The notes beneath the pieces are model-generated. The model was not told where the DNA came from and searched no databases. It was given only the letters and a program-made list of their open reading frames with translations. Below are positions 43,999 to 52,949 of a DNA stretch of 64,000 bases, piece by piece. The translations under genes and the position numbers were made by a program. The first letter of the stretch is position 1, and the number at the start of each line of letters is the position of its first letter. The stretch covers positions 186,001-250,000 of the forward strand of contig NZ_FOWC01000011.1 of the NCBI RefSeq assembly GCF_900115345.1, written 5' to 3'. The DNA comes from Amycolatopsis rubida. GTDB lineage: Bacteria; Actinomycetota; Actinomycetes; Mycobacteriales; Pseudonocardiaceae.

Positions 43999-44594
43999 GA
44001 AAACCTCACCTTTCGTCCGTCCACGGTGCACCCACCACGGCCGAGTCGCTCGATCGTTTCAACCAGCAGCCTGCGTTCCACGGCTTTGATCCGCTCGTGC
44101 AGGACGTCTTCGGTGTCGTCGTTCTCCACCGGCACCGCCTCCTGGGCGATGACCGGGCCCGTGTCCACCCCGGCGTCGACGAAATGCACCGTCGATCCGG
44201 TGACCCGCACGCCCGCGGCCAGCGCGTCGGCGACCGCGTGCATCCCGGGGAACGACGGCAGCAGCGCGGGGTGGGTGTTGATCACGCGGCCCGCGAACCG
44301 CGACAGGAACTCCGGCCCCAGGATCTTCATGAAGCCCGCGGACACCACAAGGTCGGGCTGATAGGCCGCGACCGCCTCGGCGAGCGAGCGGTCCCACGCG
44401 GCCCGGTCCGGATGGTCGGCGACGCGCACGGTGAACGACGGCACGTCCGCCCGCTCCGCTCGCGCGAGCGCCTCGATTCCGGTGCGGTCGGCTCCGACCG
44501 CGACGACCGAGGCCGGGAACCCGGGCTGTTCGACCGCGTCGAGCACGGCCTGCAGCAGCGTGCCGGAACCGGACGCGAGCACGACGATCTTCAC
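43995..44594 (-). CDS. purN: Phosphoribosylglycinamide formyltransferase (GAR transformylase)
   Basis: This enzyme transfers the formyl group of 10-formyl-THF to GAR. The core fold is complete: IVVLASGSGTLLQAVLDAVE at the start, VSAGFMKILGPEFLSRFAGR, then the catalytic INTHPALLPSFPG (Asn/His) and HFVDAGVDTGPVIAQEAVPV (Asp). GTG 44594 gives the length of E. coli PurN, about 199 residues. However, AAGGAG near 44635 is better placed for an in-frame CTG at 44624, so the true start may be ten codons earlier. It is coupled to purH by a 4-base overlap. Confidence 0.92.
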   Translation of the reverse strand: MKIVVLASGSGTLLQAVLDAVEQPGFPASVVAVGADRTGIEALARAERADVPSFTVRVADHPDRAAWDRSLAEAVAAYQPDLVVSAGFMKILGPEFLSRFAGRVINTHPALLPSFPGMHAVADALAAGVRVTGSTVHFVDAGVDTGPVIAQEAVPVENDDTEDVLHERIKAVERRLLVETIERLGRGGCTVDGRKVRFS

Positions 44595-44686
44595 CGGAGT
44601 GGGCAGTTCCAAGCGGCTGGCCAGAACGGGCTCCTTGCACGGCGGTACGCCTCGGGCGCACGGCGCTTCACCAGGTCGCCCCAACC

Positions 44687-46192
44687 CTAACGGTCGTCCT
44701 CGGCGGGCTTCGCGTCGCCGGAGTCCTCGGTGGACTCGGTCACAGCCTCCGGCTCCTCGGCGGGGCTTTCGGGCTTGTCCCCGGTCTCGGCGGCTTCGGT
44801 TTCCGGCTCGTCCTCCGGCAGGTCCAGGCCCAGCTCCGCGTCGGCCTCGGCGTCGAAGTCCTCGTCGGCCTCGGCCGAGTCCTCCTCGGATTCCTCGCCC
44901 TCGTCCGCGACGTCCTCGTCGGACTCGGACTCCTCCGGCTCAGCATCCTCGGACTCGGCTTCGGACTCGGGCTCGGCCTCGTCCTGCACCTCAAGCGAGC
45001 CGACCGGCGGCACCGGAGCGTGCGCCCCCGCGAAGAAGGCCACGAACCCGGCCGGAATCACGATCCAGCAGAAGGCGACGATCGACGCCACCCCGACCGG
45101 CACGCTGACCGGGTCGAACGGACCGTCGCCGAGCCGTCCGCCGGCGAGCGTGCCCAGCAGCACGCAGCCGAACCCGACGACCGCGCCCGCGACGACCACG
45201 GCCCGCAGCCGCCCCGCCGGGTCCTCGTCCACCGCGCGGACCGACCAGCCGACCAGCACTCCGATCGCCAGCGGCAGCACCAGCAGCACCGGCCACCACG
45301 ACGCGGCGTGCTCGGGAATGCCGCCGAGCAGCGGAACCCCGGGGACGGAACCGCCGCGGTAGCCGATGAGGTGCACGTCGAGGCTGCCGATGCTGAACCC
45401 GGGACCGCTCACGAACGACATCGCGGCGACCACAGCGTTCGGCAGGTACAGCACGGAAAGCAGGAACAGGCCGAAGCTGCTCCCGAACGACGGCTCGAAC
45501 AGGCTGGCCACCGTGCGCGCGGACAGCGCCGTGGCGGCGGTCAGTGTCAGCGCGCCAGCGGCCAGCAGCGCGAACAGTCCGAGCAGGCCCGCGCGCAGAC
45601 CGCGAAGAGCCAGCGGGTCGAGCCGGTCGGCGAGCACCTGCGGCATCCCGAACCGGCGAAGCACCCCGCCGGTGGCCGCGAGTCCGGAGATCGCGGCAGG
45701 CACCACCGCGGCGAGCCAGAAGTTAGCCCGTACCGGTTCGCCGATCGACAGCAGCGAAATCAGCACGCCGAACAGCAGATGCGCACCGGAAATCGTGGCG
45801 ATCAACGGGACCGCGTGCCGCGGCCTGGCGCAGTGAAGCCGTCGCACGGCCTTGGCCGCCGCCCGCGCGACCAGCAGCACGACGCCGATCGTCGGCAGCA
45901 GCGGCAGCATCCCGAGCGGATGGCCGCCGATCCCGAGTTCGACCTGGTAGGCGGCCAGCCAGCCGGGTCCCGCCGACAGCAGCACGCCGCCCGCGGAAAA
46001 GATCGCGTGCTGGGCGGTCAGGGTGACGAGCGCGAGCAACGTGGCGACCACCGCGTAGCCGGTGACGAGCGGGCCGAGCGCCGCGGCGAGCAACACCCGG
46101 AACCGGGGAACATCCTGGTCAAGGGAGTCGCCCACCGGCTCGTCGCCCGCGGGGCGGCCGGGACTGGTGAGCACCTGCATGTCCTCGACCAT
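44687..46192 (-). CDS. DUF6350-family multi-pass membrane protein with acidic tail
   Basis: A 501-residue protein with about nine or ten hydrophobic helices (for example VLLAAALGPLVTGYAVVATL, LLGLFALLAAGALTLTAATA and GVASIVAFCWIVIPAGFVAF). A cytoplasmic tail of roughly 100 residues follows, more than 40% Asp/Glu (EEPEAVTESTEDSGDAKPAE at the end). It holds the position of Rv0955, next to purN; related proteins have been linked to cell division (PerM). ATG 46192 is the likeliest start, with a second ATG four codons later. No strong ribosome site decides this. Confidence 0.85.
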   Translation of the reverse strand: MVEDMQVLTSPGRPAGDEPVGDSLDQDVPRFRVLLAAALGPLVTGYAVVATLLALVTLTAQHAIFSAGGVLLSAGPGWLAAYQVELGIGGHPLGMLPLLPTIGVVLLVARAAAKAVRRLHCARPRHAVPLIATISGAHLLFGVLISLLSIGEPVRANFWLAAVVPAAISGLAATGGVLRRFGMPQVLADRLDPLALRGLRAGLLGLFALLAAGALTLTAATALSARTVASLFEPSFGSSFGLFLLSVLYLPNAVVAAMSFVSGPGFSIGSLDVHLIGYRGGSVPGVPLLGGIPEHAASWWPVLLVLPLAIGVLVGWSVRAVDEDPAGRLRAVVVAGAVVGFGCVLLGTLAGGRLGDGPFDPVSVPVGVASIVAFCWIVIPAGFVAFFAGAHAPVPPVGSLEVQDEAEPESEAESEDAEPEESESDEDVADEGEESEEDSAEADEDFDAEADAELGLDLPEDEPETEAAETGDKPESPAEEPEAVTESTEDSGDAKPAEDDR

Positions 46193-46280
46193 GACATCCG
46201 CGCTCGGCCGTCCGGGTGAGGCACGCCGCCCGGCGGACGTGGCGAATCCAACGCCCACCCGGTCGTGGCACCAGGCCAAG

Positions 46281-46318
46281 AAAAACACCCGCTGTGACAC
46301 GGAGAGTCACAGCGGGTG
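46281..46318 (-). terminator. Intrinsic terminator of the DUF5336 gene
   Basis: A perfect 13-bp stem (CACCCGCTGTGAC / GTCACAGCGGGTG) with a 7-base loop is followed on the minus strand by TTTTT. It lies 17 bases after the gene's stop. Confidence 0.9.
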
Positions 46319-46335
46319 GGTAATGCGAAGGGGTT

Positions 46336-47055
46336 TCAGCCTTGCTGTCCGAAACCTCCGGGCGGCGTGCCCGGTTTGTTCTGGTCAGCGGGCGGCTGGA
46401 AGAACTGGCCCTGCTGCGGCGCGTACGTCGTGGCCTGCTGCCCCGGCGTCGGCGAGGACGGCGGCTGCTGTCCAGGCGCTTGCGGCGGCTGCTGACCCTG
46501 CTGTCCGGGAGCCGGCTGGTACTGCGTCGGCTGGTACTGGCCCTGCTGGCCGTAGGGCTGCTGATACGCCGGAGCGGACGGCTGCGGCACCGGCGGCTTG
46601 AGCACGCCGTACTCGAACAGCAGCACGGTGACCGACGCGGCCGCCTGCAGGAGACCGAGGATCAGCACCACGATCACGATGGCCGACGTACGCCCGGAGA
46701 TGACGGCGTCGAGCGCGCCCAGCCCGCCGACCACGCTGAACAGCGCGGCGAACGGCAGCGTCTTCGGCCCCTTGGGCAGCAGGTTCAGCGCCGACAGCAG
46801 ACCGCCGACGAGCAGGAACAGAATGGGCTGCCCGGCCGTGCCCGCCTCGGAAGCGAAGCCGAGGAAGTACTGCACCACTCCGAGCCCGGCCACGCCGAGG
46901 GACAGCAGCAGCGGAAGGTTCGGCGGCGCTCCAGCACCCGCGGCAGGCGGGCCCTGCTGCGGCTGGGGCTGCTGCGGGAACCCGCCCGACGGGGGCGGTC
47001 CCTGGGACGGCTGGCCCTGCTGGGGGTAGCCGGGCCCGCCACTGGGGAAGGTCAT
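46336..47055 (-). CDS. DUF5336-family membrane protein (34 kDa antigen-like)
   Basis: A 239-residue protein like M. tuberculosis Rv0954. The N-terminal 40 residues and the C-terminal 85 are Gln/Pro/Gly-rich and disordered (GYPQQGQPSQGPPPSGGFPQ at the start, PYGQQGQYQPTQYQPAPGQQ near the end). Between them lie four hydrophobic helices, including LPLLLSLGVAGLGVVQYFLG and AIVIVVLILGLLQAAASVTV. It lies between sucD and the DUF6350 gene, as in mycobacteria. The role is unknown; the related protein is associated with the membrane and cell envelope. Confidence 0.88.
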   Translation of the reverse strand: MTFPSGGPGYPQQGQPSQGPPPSGGFPQQPQPQQGPPAAGAGAPPNLPLLLSLGVAGLGVVQYFLGFASEAGTAGQPILFLLVGGLLSALNLLPKGPKTLPFAALFSVVGGLGALDAVISGRTSAIVIVVLILGLLQAAASVTVLLFEYGVLKPPVPQPSAPAYQQPYGQQGQYQPTQYQPAPGQQGQQPPQAPGQQPPSSPTPGQQATTYAPQQGQFFQPPADQNKPGTPPGGFGQQG

Positions 47056-47219
47056 CGGAAGCTCTCCTGTCTCATCGACCGGTGGTTCGGGATCCGGTGG
47101 CGCCCGGGGTGCACCGGCGGCGTCCCCCGCTCACGAGTGACTGCACGCTAGCGCATCCGCGATGGGCGTCCGCGACGTTGGACGCACTGAACGCCGGATC
47201 GGTTGCGGGCGGAAACGAC

Positions 47220-47252
47220 GGAGGCCGGGCACCGCGTCGGTGCCCGGCCTCC
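47220..47252 (-). terminator. Hairpin terminator after sucCD
   Basis: A perfect 14-bp stem (GGAGGCCGGGCACC and its complement) with a 5-base loop lies 20 bases after the sucD stop. There is no clear T-tract. Confidence 0.85.
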
Positions 47253-47272
47253 GCCAGAGGAGTCGCTGCTGG

Positions 47273-48172
47273 TCAGCCGAGGCTGTTGTACAGCTCCCGG
47301 GCGAGAACCGCGGTCTCGCTCGGGGTCTTGCCGACCTTGACGCCGGCAGCCTCGAGGGCCTCCTTCTTCGCCGCGGCGGTGCCCGACGAACCGGAGACGA
47401 TCGCGCCCGCGTGGCCCATCGTCTTGCCCTCGGGGGCGGTGAAGCCCGCGACGTAGCCGACGACCGGCTTGGTCACGTTCTCCTTGATGTAGGCCGCGGC
47501 GCGCTCCTCGGCGTCGCCGCCGATCTCGCCGATCATCACGATGACCTTGGTGTCGGCGTCCTTCTCGAACGCCTCAAGGGCGTCGATGTGGGTGGTGCCG
47601 ATGACCGGGTCGCCGCCGATGCCGACGGCGGTGGAGAAGCCGATGTCGCGCAGCTCGTACATCATCTGGTAGGTCAGCGTGCCCGACTTCGACACGAGGC
47701 CGATGCCGCCGGCCTCGGTGATGTCGGACGGGATGATGCCCGCGTTCGACTTGCCGGGGCTGATCACGCCGGGGCAGTTCGGCCCGATGATCCGGGTCTT
47801 GTTGCCGGTCGCGACCGCGTGCGCCCAGAAGTAGGCCGAGTCGTGCACCGGGATGCCCTCGGTGATGACGACCGCCAGCGGGATCTCGGCGTCGATCGCC
47901 TCGATGACCGCGTCCTTGGCGAACTTCGGCGGCACGAAGATGACCGACACGTCGGCGCCGGTCTCCTTGATGGCCTCCTCGACCGTGCCGAACACGGTGA
48001 GGTCCTTGCCCTCGATGGTGACCGTCTGGCCGGCCTTGCGGGCGTTGACGCCGCCCACGATGTTGGTGCCGGACTTCAGCATCTTGGTCGCGTGCTTCAT
48101 GCCCTCGGAGCCGGTGAGCCCCTGGACGATGACCTTGCTGTTCTCGTTGATCAGGATCGACATCTCACGCAC
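47273..48172 (-). CDS. sucD: Succinyl-CoA synthetase alpha subunit
   Basis: The alpha subunit binds CoA and carries the phosphohistidine. The 299 residues show the CoA-binding fold (VIVQGLTGSEGMKHATKMLK), NCPGVISPGKSNAGIIPSDI, and the active-site segment GKTMGHAGAIVSGSSGTAAA with His254. Its ATG lies within the last codons of sucC (8-base overlap), ensuring equal synthesis of the two subunits. It works with SucC, SDH and ICD of this window in the TCA cycle. Confidence 0.97.
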   Translation of the reverse strand: MREMSILINENSKVIVQGLTGSEGMKHATKMLKSGTNIVGGVNARKAGQTVTIEGKDLTVFGTVEEAIKETGADVSVIFVPPKFAKDAVIEAIDAEIPLAVVITEGIPVHDSAYFWAHAVATGNKTRIIGPNCPGVISPGKSNAGIIPSDITEAGGIGLVSKSGTLTYQMMYELRDIGFSTAVGIGGDPVIGTTHIDALEAFEKDADTKVIVMIGEIGGDAEERAAAYIKENVTKPVVGYVAGFTAPEGKTMGHAGAIVSGSSGTAAAKKEALEAAGVKVGKTPSETAVLARELYNSLG

Positions 48173-49334
48173 CTGCCGCGGCGAGCTCGGCAGCCTTGTC
48201 GGCCGCGTTGTCCATTGTGTCCACCACGGTGACCAGCGGGTGGTTCGCGTCGGCCAGGATCTGGCGACCCTCGACGACGTTGTTGCCGTCCAGGCGGACG
48301 ACCAGCGGCTTGGTGGCCTCGTCGCCCAGGATCTTCAGCGCCTCGACGATGCCGTTCGCGACCGCGTCGCAGGCGGTGATGCCGCCGAAGACGTTCACGA
48401 ACACGCTCTTCACGTCGGTGTCGTTGAGGATGACGTCCAGCCCGGCCGCCATGACCTCGGCCGACGCGCCGCCGCCGATGTCGAGGAAGTTGGCCGGCTT
48501 CACGCCGCCGTGCTTCTCGCCCGCGTACGCCACGACGTCCAAAGTGGACATCACGAGGCCCGCGCCGTTGCCGATGATGCCGACCTCGCCCTCAAGCTTG
48601 ACGTAGTTGAGGTTCTTGGCCTTGGCCTTCGCCTCAAGCGGGTTCTCGGCCTGCTTGTCGACGAGTTCCTCGTGCGCCGGGTGGCGGAAGGAGGCGTTCT
48701 CGTCGAGGGTGACCTTGCCGTCGAGGGCGATGATCTTGTCCTGCGGGTCGCGGACCAGCGGGTTGACCTCGACCAGGGTGGCGTCCTCGGAGACGAAGGT
48801 CTCCCACAGCTTCACCACGACGTCGGCGGCCTCGTCGATGATCTCGGCCGGGAAGTTGCCGGCCTTGAGGATCTCGAGCGCCGTCGCCTTGTCGACGCCC
48901 TTGATCGCGTCGACCGGGATCCTGGCGAGCGCGTCCGGGCGCTCGACCGCGAGCTGCTCGATCTCCATGCCGCCCTCGGACGACGCCATCGCGAGGAAAG
49001 TGCGGTTGGCGCGGTCGAGAAGGAAGGAGAAGTAGTACTCGGACGCGATGTCCGAGGCTTCCGCCACCAGCACGCGGTGCGTGATGTGGCCCTTGATGTC
49101 GAGGCCGAGAATGGCTTCCGCCTTCTCCTTCGCCTCGTCGGGCGTCTGGGCCAGCTTGACGCCGCCCGCCTTGCCCCGGCCGCCGACCTTCACCTGCGCC
49201 TTGACGACGACCTGGGTGCCGATCTGCTCCGCGGCGGCCTTGGCTTCTTCCGGGGTGCTTGCCACGGCACCCGGCAGAACCGGTACTCCGTGGGCGGCGA
49301 AGAGATCCCTCGCCTGGTACTCGTAGAGGTCCAC
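48165..49334 (-). CDS. sucC: Succinyl-CoA synthetase beta subunit (ADP-forming type)
   Basis: The beta subunit holds the ATP-grasp nucleotide site. The 389 residues begin VDLYEYQARDLFAAHGVPVL and include VVVKAQVKVGGRGKAGGVKL, DATLVEVNPLVRDPQDKIIA, DIGGGASAEVMAAGLD and NVFGGITACDAVANG. GTG 49334 is chosen, with AGGAG nine bases upstream. It forms an operon with sucD. No other gene lies between it and the small gene ending at 49466. Confidence 0.97.
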   Translation of the reverse strand: MDLYEYQARDLFAAHGVPVLPGAVASTPEEAKAAAEQIGTQVVVKAQVKVGGRGKAGGVKLAQTPDEAKEKAEAILGLDIKGHITHRVLVAEASDIASEYYFSFLLDRANRTFLAMASSEGGMEIEQLAVERPDALARIPVDAIKGVDKATALEILKAGNFPAEIIDEAADVVVKLWETFVSEDATLVEVNPLVRDPQDKIIALDGKVTLDENASFRHPAHEELVDKQAENPLEAKAKAKNLNYVKLEGEVGIIGNGAGLVMSTLDVVAYAGEKHGGVKPANFLDIGGGASAEVMAAGLDVILNDTDVKSVFVNVFGGITACDAVANGIVEALKILGDEATKPLVVRLDGNNVVEGRQILADANHPLVTVVDTMDNAADKAAELAAAGA

Positions 49335-49465
49335 TACTCCAGTCTCCTGACGACACGCCACTGTGGTGGTCCGTTTTCCGGACCGCGCTGTCGGACCAGT
49401 CGAGGTTAGCGACCAGCGCAGACGCAGGGGACGCCGCACCTGGTGAAGTCGGTCACCGTACGCGG

Positions 49466-49762
49466 TCAGAGGGTGTGAGTCCGCCCACCGACAAGCATTT
49501 CGGCGGCCTTTTCCGGGCTTTCGGAGCCCAACTCGATCACCGTGGTGCCGGAGAGCGCTTCCGTGAGACCTTCGGGCACTGGACCGCCGAGGAGGCCCAG
49601 AATGTCTGGATCCTCCTGTTCGGTGGTGCGCACGATCTTTTCCGCCGTGTCGAGGTGTCCTCCGTGGACGACTTCGAGACCGGCGTCGCGCAGCATTCGC
49701 GCCAACGGAATCGCCGCGGTTTCTTCAGCCAGCTCCACGAGGACGACGCGCCGCGGATTCAC
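49466..49762 (-). CDS. Small B12-binding-domain-like Rossmann protein
   Basis: A 98-residue protein that resembles a stand-alone cobalamin-binding domain: LARMLRDAGLEVVHGGHLDT, AEKIVRTTEQEDPDILGLLG, and a terminal helix. The DxHxxG motif that binds B12 is missing, so cobalamin binding is doubtful. GTG 49762 overlaps the stop of the large membrane protein (GTGA), showing coupled translation. The pairing suggests a joint role with that membrane protein, perhaps ligand sensing. The function is unknown. Confidence 0.75.
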   Translation of the reverse strand: MNPRRVVLVELAEETAAIPLARMLRDAGLEVVHGGHLDTAEKIVRTTEQEDPDILGLLGGPVPEGLTEALSGTTVIELGSESPEKAAEMLVGGRTHTL

Positions 49763-52149
49763 TTCCTCGCACCGGCAGCCGCGATGACCGCGGTGCTCGC
49801 TGCCGCCACGACCGCAGCGAGCCCGAGCCAGCACCCAGCGCCCGGCTTCGCGGTGTAGAACAGCGAACTGACCAGCGGGATCTCGGCGACGTGCAAGGCA
49901 AGGAGCACCGCCGTCGCGGTCAGCCCCGCCGCCGCGGCACCAGGCCGTGAACGAACGCTCAACCCGAGCGTCCCGAGAACGACGAGCAGCGCGGCGAGCA
50001 ATCCCCACGACGGAGTGTCGAAATCGGACCAGAGACCGGGCGGCGCGTAATCCTGCGCGGTGAACACCGGCGTGCCGAACGTCGCGATCGCCAGCACCGC
50101 GGTGATTCCGGCCGGAATCACCGCGGTGGATCGCGGTCCTTCGGTACCAGTGTCGTCACGTTCCACGACGCCGGTGATCACCGCGGCCAATCCGGTAAGC
50201 CCGGCGAGACCGAGCGCGATCGCGGTGAAAACGGCTCCCGCGCCGAGGTGGTAGCTGATCGCGCCGCCGAGCCCGCCGAGCCCAGTCGCTTCGGAAGCGG
50301 TGATGGCCGTGCTGAGAACCGCTGTTCCCGCGAGAACAACGCCAGCCCACAACACCGCGAGAATTCCGCGCGCGATCGGCGCGGTGCGGCGGACGAGAAG
50401 GAAAGGTGTTGGCAGCACGACAAGAATGGCCGCGATCAGCAGTTGCAGCCGTGCCGGGCTGTCCGTGCTGTTGCCGAGCTGCGGAGCGTACGCGCCGATC
50501 GCCGCCGCGATTCCGGTCAGCACCGCGAGCAGCCCGGTGAGCGCGCGCCAGATGGTGAGCCCGGGGACGCGGGCCTCGCCGGCCAGGTCGGTGCGCTCGG
50601 CCTGCGTCTGCTGCGGTGTCGCAAGTGGAGTGAGGACGAGGACCAGCACCATCGGCACGACGGCGAGGTACGCGCCCGTTGAGACTGCCAGCCCCGACAC
50701 AGCGAGCCCCGCGACGAACGTCGGCACCGCGACGGCTAGCACCGCCGCGACAATCCCGCCGAGCGTCCCGCGAGCGACGCCGTCGGAGCCGGCGAAAACC
50801 CCGAGCACCGCGGCGACCGGCAGCGCACCGGCGAGAAGGAGGTAACCGGCGAGCGCTAGCCCCGGACCTTCAAATGCTGACCGCGCAAGGAGAAACGGGT
50901 CGTCCGAGAGCACGGGAGTCATCAATAGCCCGACCGCGGCGACGACGGCGAGCAGCGGAATGATCAGCCGCCAACGGCGTTTGTCGTCGCCGCCAGCGAT
51001 CTCGTTGCGCTCCCGCACGACGCGCGCGGCCACTATCCCGGCGGCGAGCGTCAGCAGATGCCCGGCGATCAGCAGCCAGAACCCGATGCCGACGCCGCTG
51101 CGGTCGAGCAGCCGGTCCGGGAGATACAGCTCGGGGCGGATGGTTTTGGAACCGTTGACGAGGAACTGGAGATCGAGGACCAGCCGCCCCGGCGCGAGGG
51201 CGGCGAGACCGGTGACGAGACCGGCGGACAGCCCGTGCCGCCCGCTGCGAGCCGCCGCGACCGCGATCCCGGCCGGGACGACGGCGAGGATCACGAGAAG
51301 CGGCCAGGAGAGGTAGCCGGGCCCGGCGTCAGGCGAGACCGGGGCGATGGCGCCGGCGGCCAGGGCCAGGGAGCCGACGGCGAGGAGAGCGGTGGCGGCT
51401 CGGAGCCTTGGGGAAGGGGTTTGGTCGGTGAGGTCCAGGAGGGTCTCGCCTTGGCGGTCCGCGTCTTGGCGGTCCGTGTCTCGGCGGTTTGTGTCTCGGC
51501 GGTTTGTGTCTCGGCGGTTTGTGTCTCGGCGGTTTGTGTCTCGGCGGTTTGTGTCTCGGCGGTTTGTGTCTCGGCGGTTTGCGTCTCGGCGATCCGTGTC
51601 TTGGCGGTCCGCGTCTCGACGGTTTGCGTCTCGGCGATCCGTGTCTCGACGGTTTGCGTCTCGGCGATCCGTGTCTCGGCGGTCCGCGTCTCGACGGTCC
51701 GTGTCCTGGCGGCTGGGGATGGTCCGGGGCGCGGACCTCGGCTCGACCGGGATGGCGGCGGACTTCTGGCTGGTCAGGCCAGCCTCGTCGCGCTGTCGCC
51801 TGGCGGCGGGTTCCCGGTTGGCGGGGCTTTCCGCCGCGGGCTGGTCGCGGGCAGCCGGATCGGCTGAGCTTTCCGCGGAAGTCTCCCCGCTGCGGCGAGG
51901 CGACTCGGCGGGACTCGGCGGCCTCGGCTCGGTGCCGCTGGACGAGTCAGCCGAACGTTCAGCAGGATCCTTCCCGCGGCGACGAGACGAGTCGGCTGGA
52001 TCCGATGTGGCGCGATCGGCGTCGCGGCGGGCTCGGGCGCGGGCGGCGGCCTTGCGCTCGGCGAGGCTGGGACGCCGGGGTCCGGCGGGACGGCCCGGGG
52101 TGTCCGGGGCGGAATCGCCGTCGGAAGGCTCTGGGGTCGGCGGAGTCAT
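49759..52149 (-). CDS. Large multi-pass membrane protein with charged RRDTN-repeat N-terminus
   Basis: A 796-residue protein. The first ~245 residues are cytoplasmic and disordered (SLAERKAAARARARRDADRA) and contain the pentapeptide array at residues ~149-233. The rest has about 16 hydrophobic helices (for example LRAATALLAVGSLALAAGAI, LLAVVAAVGLLMTPVLSDDP and GLLAALLVVLGTLGLSVRSR). No transporter motif was recognised. ATG 52149 (MTPPTPEPSDGD) is chosen; the open frame continues upstream to about 52962 but that part is repeat-like and non-coding in character. Its stop overlaps the B12-domain-like gene. Confidence 0.8.
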   Translation of the reverse strand: MTPPTPEPSDGDSAPDTPGRPAGPRRPSLAERKAAARARARRDADRATSDPADSSRRRGKDPAERSADSSSGTEPRPPSPAESPRRSGETSAESSADPAARDQPAAESPANREPAARRQRDEAGLTSQKSAAIPVEPRSAPRTIPSRQDTDRRDADRRDTDRRDANRRDTDRRDANRRDADRQDTDRRDANRRDTNRRDTNRRDTNRRDTNRRDTNRRDTNRRDTDRQDADRQGETLLDLTDQTPSPRLRAATALLAVGSLALAAGAIAPVSPDAGPGYLSWPLLVILAVVPAGIAVAAARSGRHGLSAGLVTGLAALAPGRLVLDLQFLVNGSKTIRPELYLPDRLLDRSGVGIGFWLLIAGHLLTLAAGIVAARVVRERNEIAGGDDKRRWRLIIPLLAVVAAVGLLMTPVLSDDPFLLARSAFEGPGLALAGYLLLAGALPVAAVLGVFAGSDGVARGTLGGIVAAVLAVAVPTFVAGLAVSGLAVSTGAYLAVVPMVLVLVLTPLATPQQTQAERTDLAGEARVPGLTIWRALTGLLAVLTGIAAAIGAYAPQLGNSTDSPARLQLLIAAILVVLPTPFLLVRRTAPIARGILAVLWAGVVLAGTAVLSTAITASEATGLGGLGGAISYHLGAGAVFTAIALGLAGLTGLAAVITGVVERDDTGTEGPRSTAVIPAGITAVLAIATFGTPVFTAQDYAPPGLWSDFDTPSWGLLAALLVVLGTLGLSVRSRPGAAAAGLTATAVLLALHVAEIPLVSSLFYTAKPGAGCWLGLAAVVAAASTAVIAAAGARK
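51451..51705 (-). repeat. 15-bp tandem repeat, 17 units, coding for RRDxx pentapeptides
   Basis: Seventeen contiguous 15-base units run from 51451 to 51705 without indels. Six consecutive copies (51481-51570) are identical, TCGGCGGTTTGTGTC on the plus strand. On the coding strand they give DTNRR/DANRR/DADRQ pentapeptides. Confidence 0.95.
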
Positions 52150-52569
52150 CGCTCGCGACGCTAGCAAGGACCTGTCCCCGCGCGGGGACAACAGGGCCGC
52201 CTCGACCAGGCCGGAACGCACTTCCAGGTGAATTCCCCGCCGGATGAACCTTCGGGCGTTCCCGCGCGTCTGACGGGTGCGAAGAAAAAATTCCGCCGAT
52301 CCGCGTAAGAGGGGCGCGGGCCGGAGGTCTCGACGGCAGAGGGACCGGAGGGAGCTGTCGGGGAAAACTTCGGGGAAGTCGCGTAAGGGAGTGGCGTTCG
52401 GGGCGTCACTCCGGCGCGGGACGAAGCACGGGGACACATCGCGGGGGCGATGGACGAGGTCGGATGCCTGTTCGCGGCAGGTGCCCGACCTGGTCGCGGA
52501 GGGGAGCCGCGGCGGGTGCCGGAAGGTCGTGGGGACGGCCTGCCGGGACTGAGGTGGAGAGGGCCGAGG

Positions 52570-52949
52570 CCTGCCGGGGAGGGCAGGTGAACGGCCGCGT
52601 CGCGGAGGGGAGCCGCGATCTCCGTTCCTGGCAGGCCGGGGAGGGCCTGCCAGGAACGGAGACGGCCAGTGCCTGCCGGGCAGGCAATCCGGCCGGGTCG
52701 TGGAGGGAGCCGCGACCGGCTGGGGCTGCGTCGTGGAGGGAGCCCGCGACAGGGCTCGGGCCGGGGCGTCGGAGGAGCCGCGACAGGGCTCGGGCCCGGG
52801 GCGTGGAGGGAGGCCGGGGCGTCGGGGGAGCCGCGACAGGGCTCGGGCCTGGGCCGTGGAAGGAGCCGCGGCAAGGCTCGGGCGGGGTCGTGAGGACGGT
52901 CCGCCGGGGATCGGGACAGGGACGGCCGGGACCTGCCGGGGAGGGCAGG
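52570..52949. repeat. Cluster of REP-like palindromes with a shared GGGGAG loop
   Basis: CCTGCC-GGGGAG-GGCAGG occurs at 52570-52587 and again at 52932-52949. A related, longer palindrome with the same loop lies at 52621-52660, and CCTGCC-G-GGCAGG at 52672-52684. The first and last are each followed by similar sequence ending CGGCCGC, so they belong to a ~29-base repeat. Confidence 0.8.
52621..52660. repeat. Perfect 17-bp hairpin in the palindrome cluster
   Basis: TCCGTTCCTGGCAGGCC pairs perfectly with GGCCTGCCAGGAACGGA around the loop GGGGAG. It is not next to any gene end, so a simple terminator role is unlikely. Confidence 0.9.

Noticed and set aside
51451..51705. CRISPR-like array
   Set aside because: Units are contiguous 15-mers with no spacers and lie inside a coding frame.
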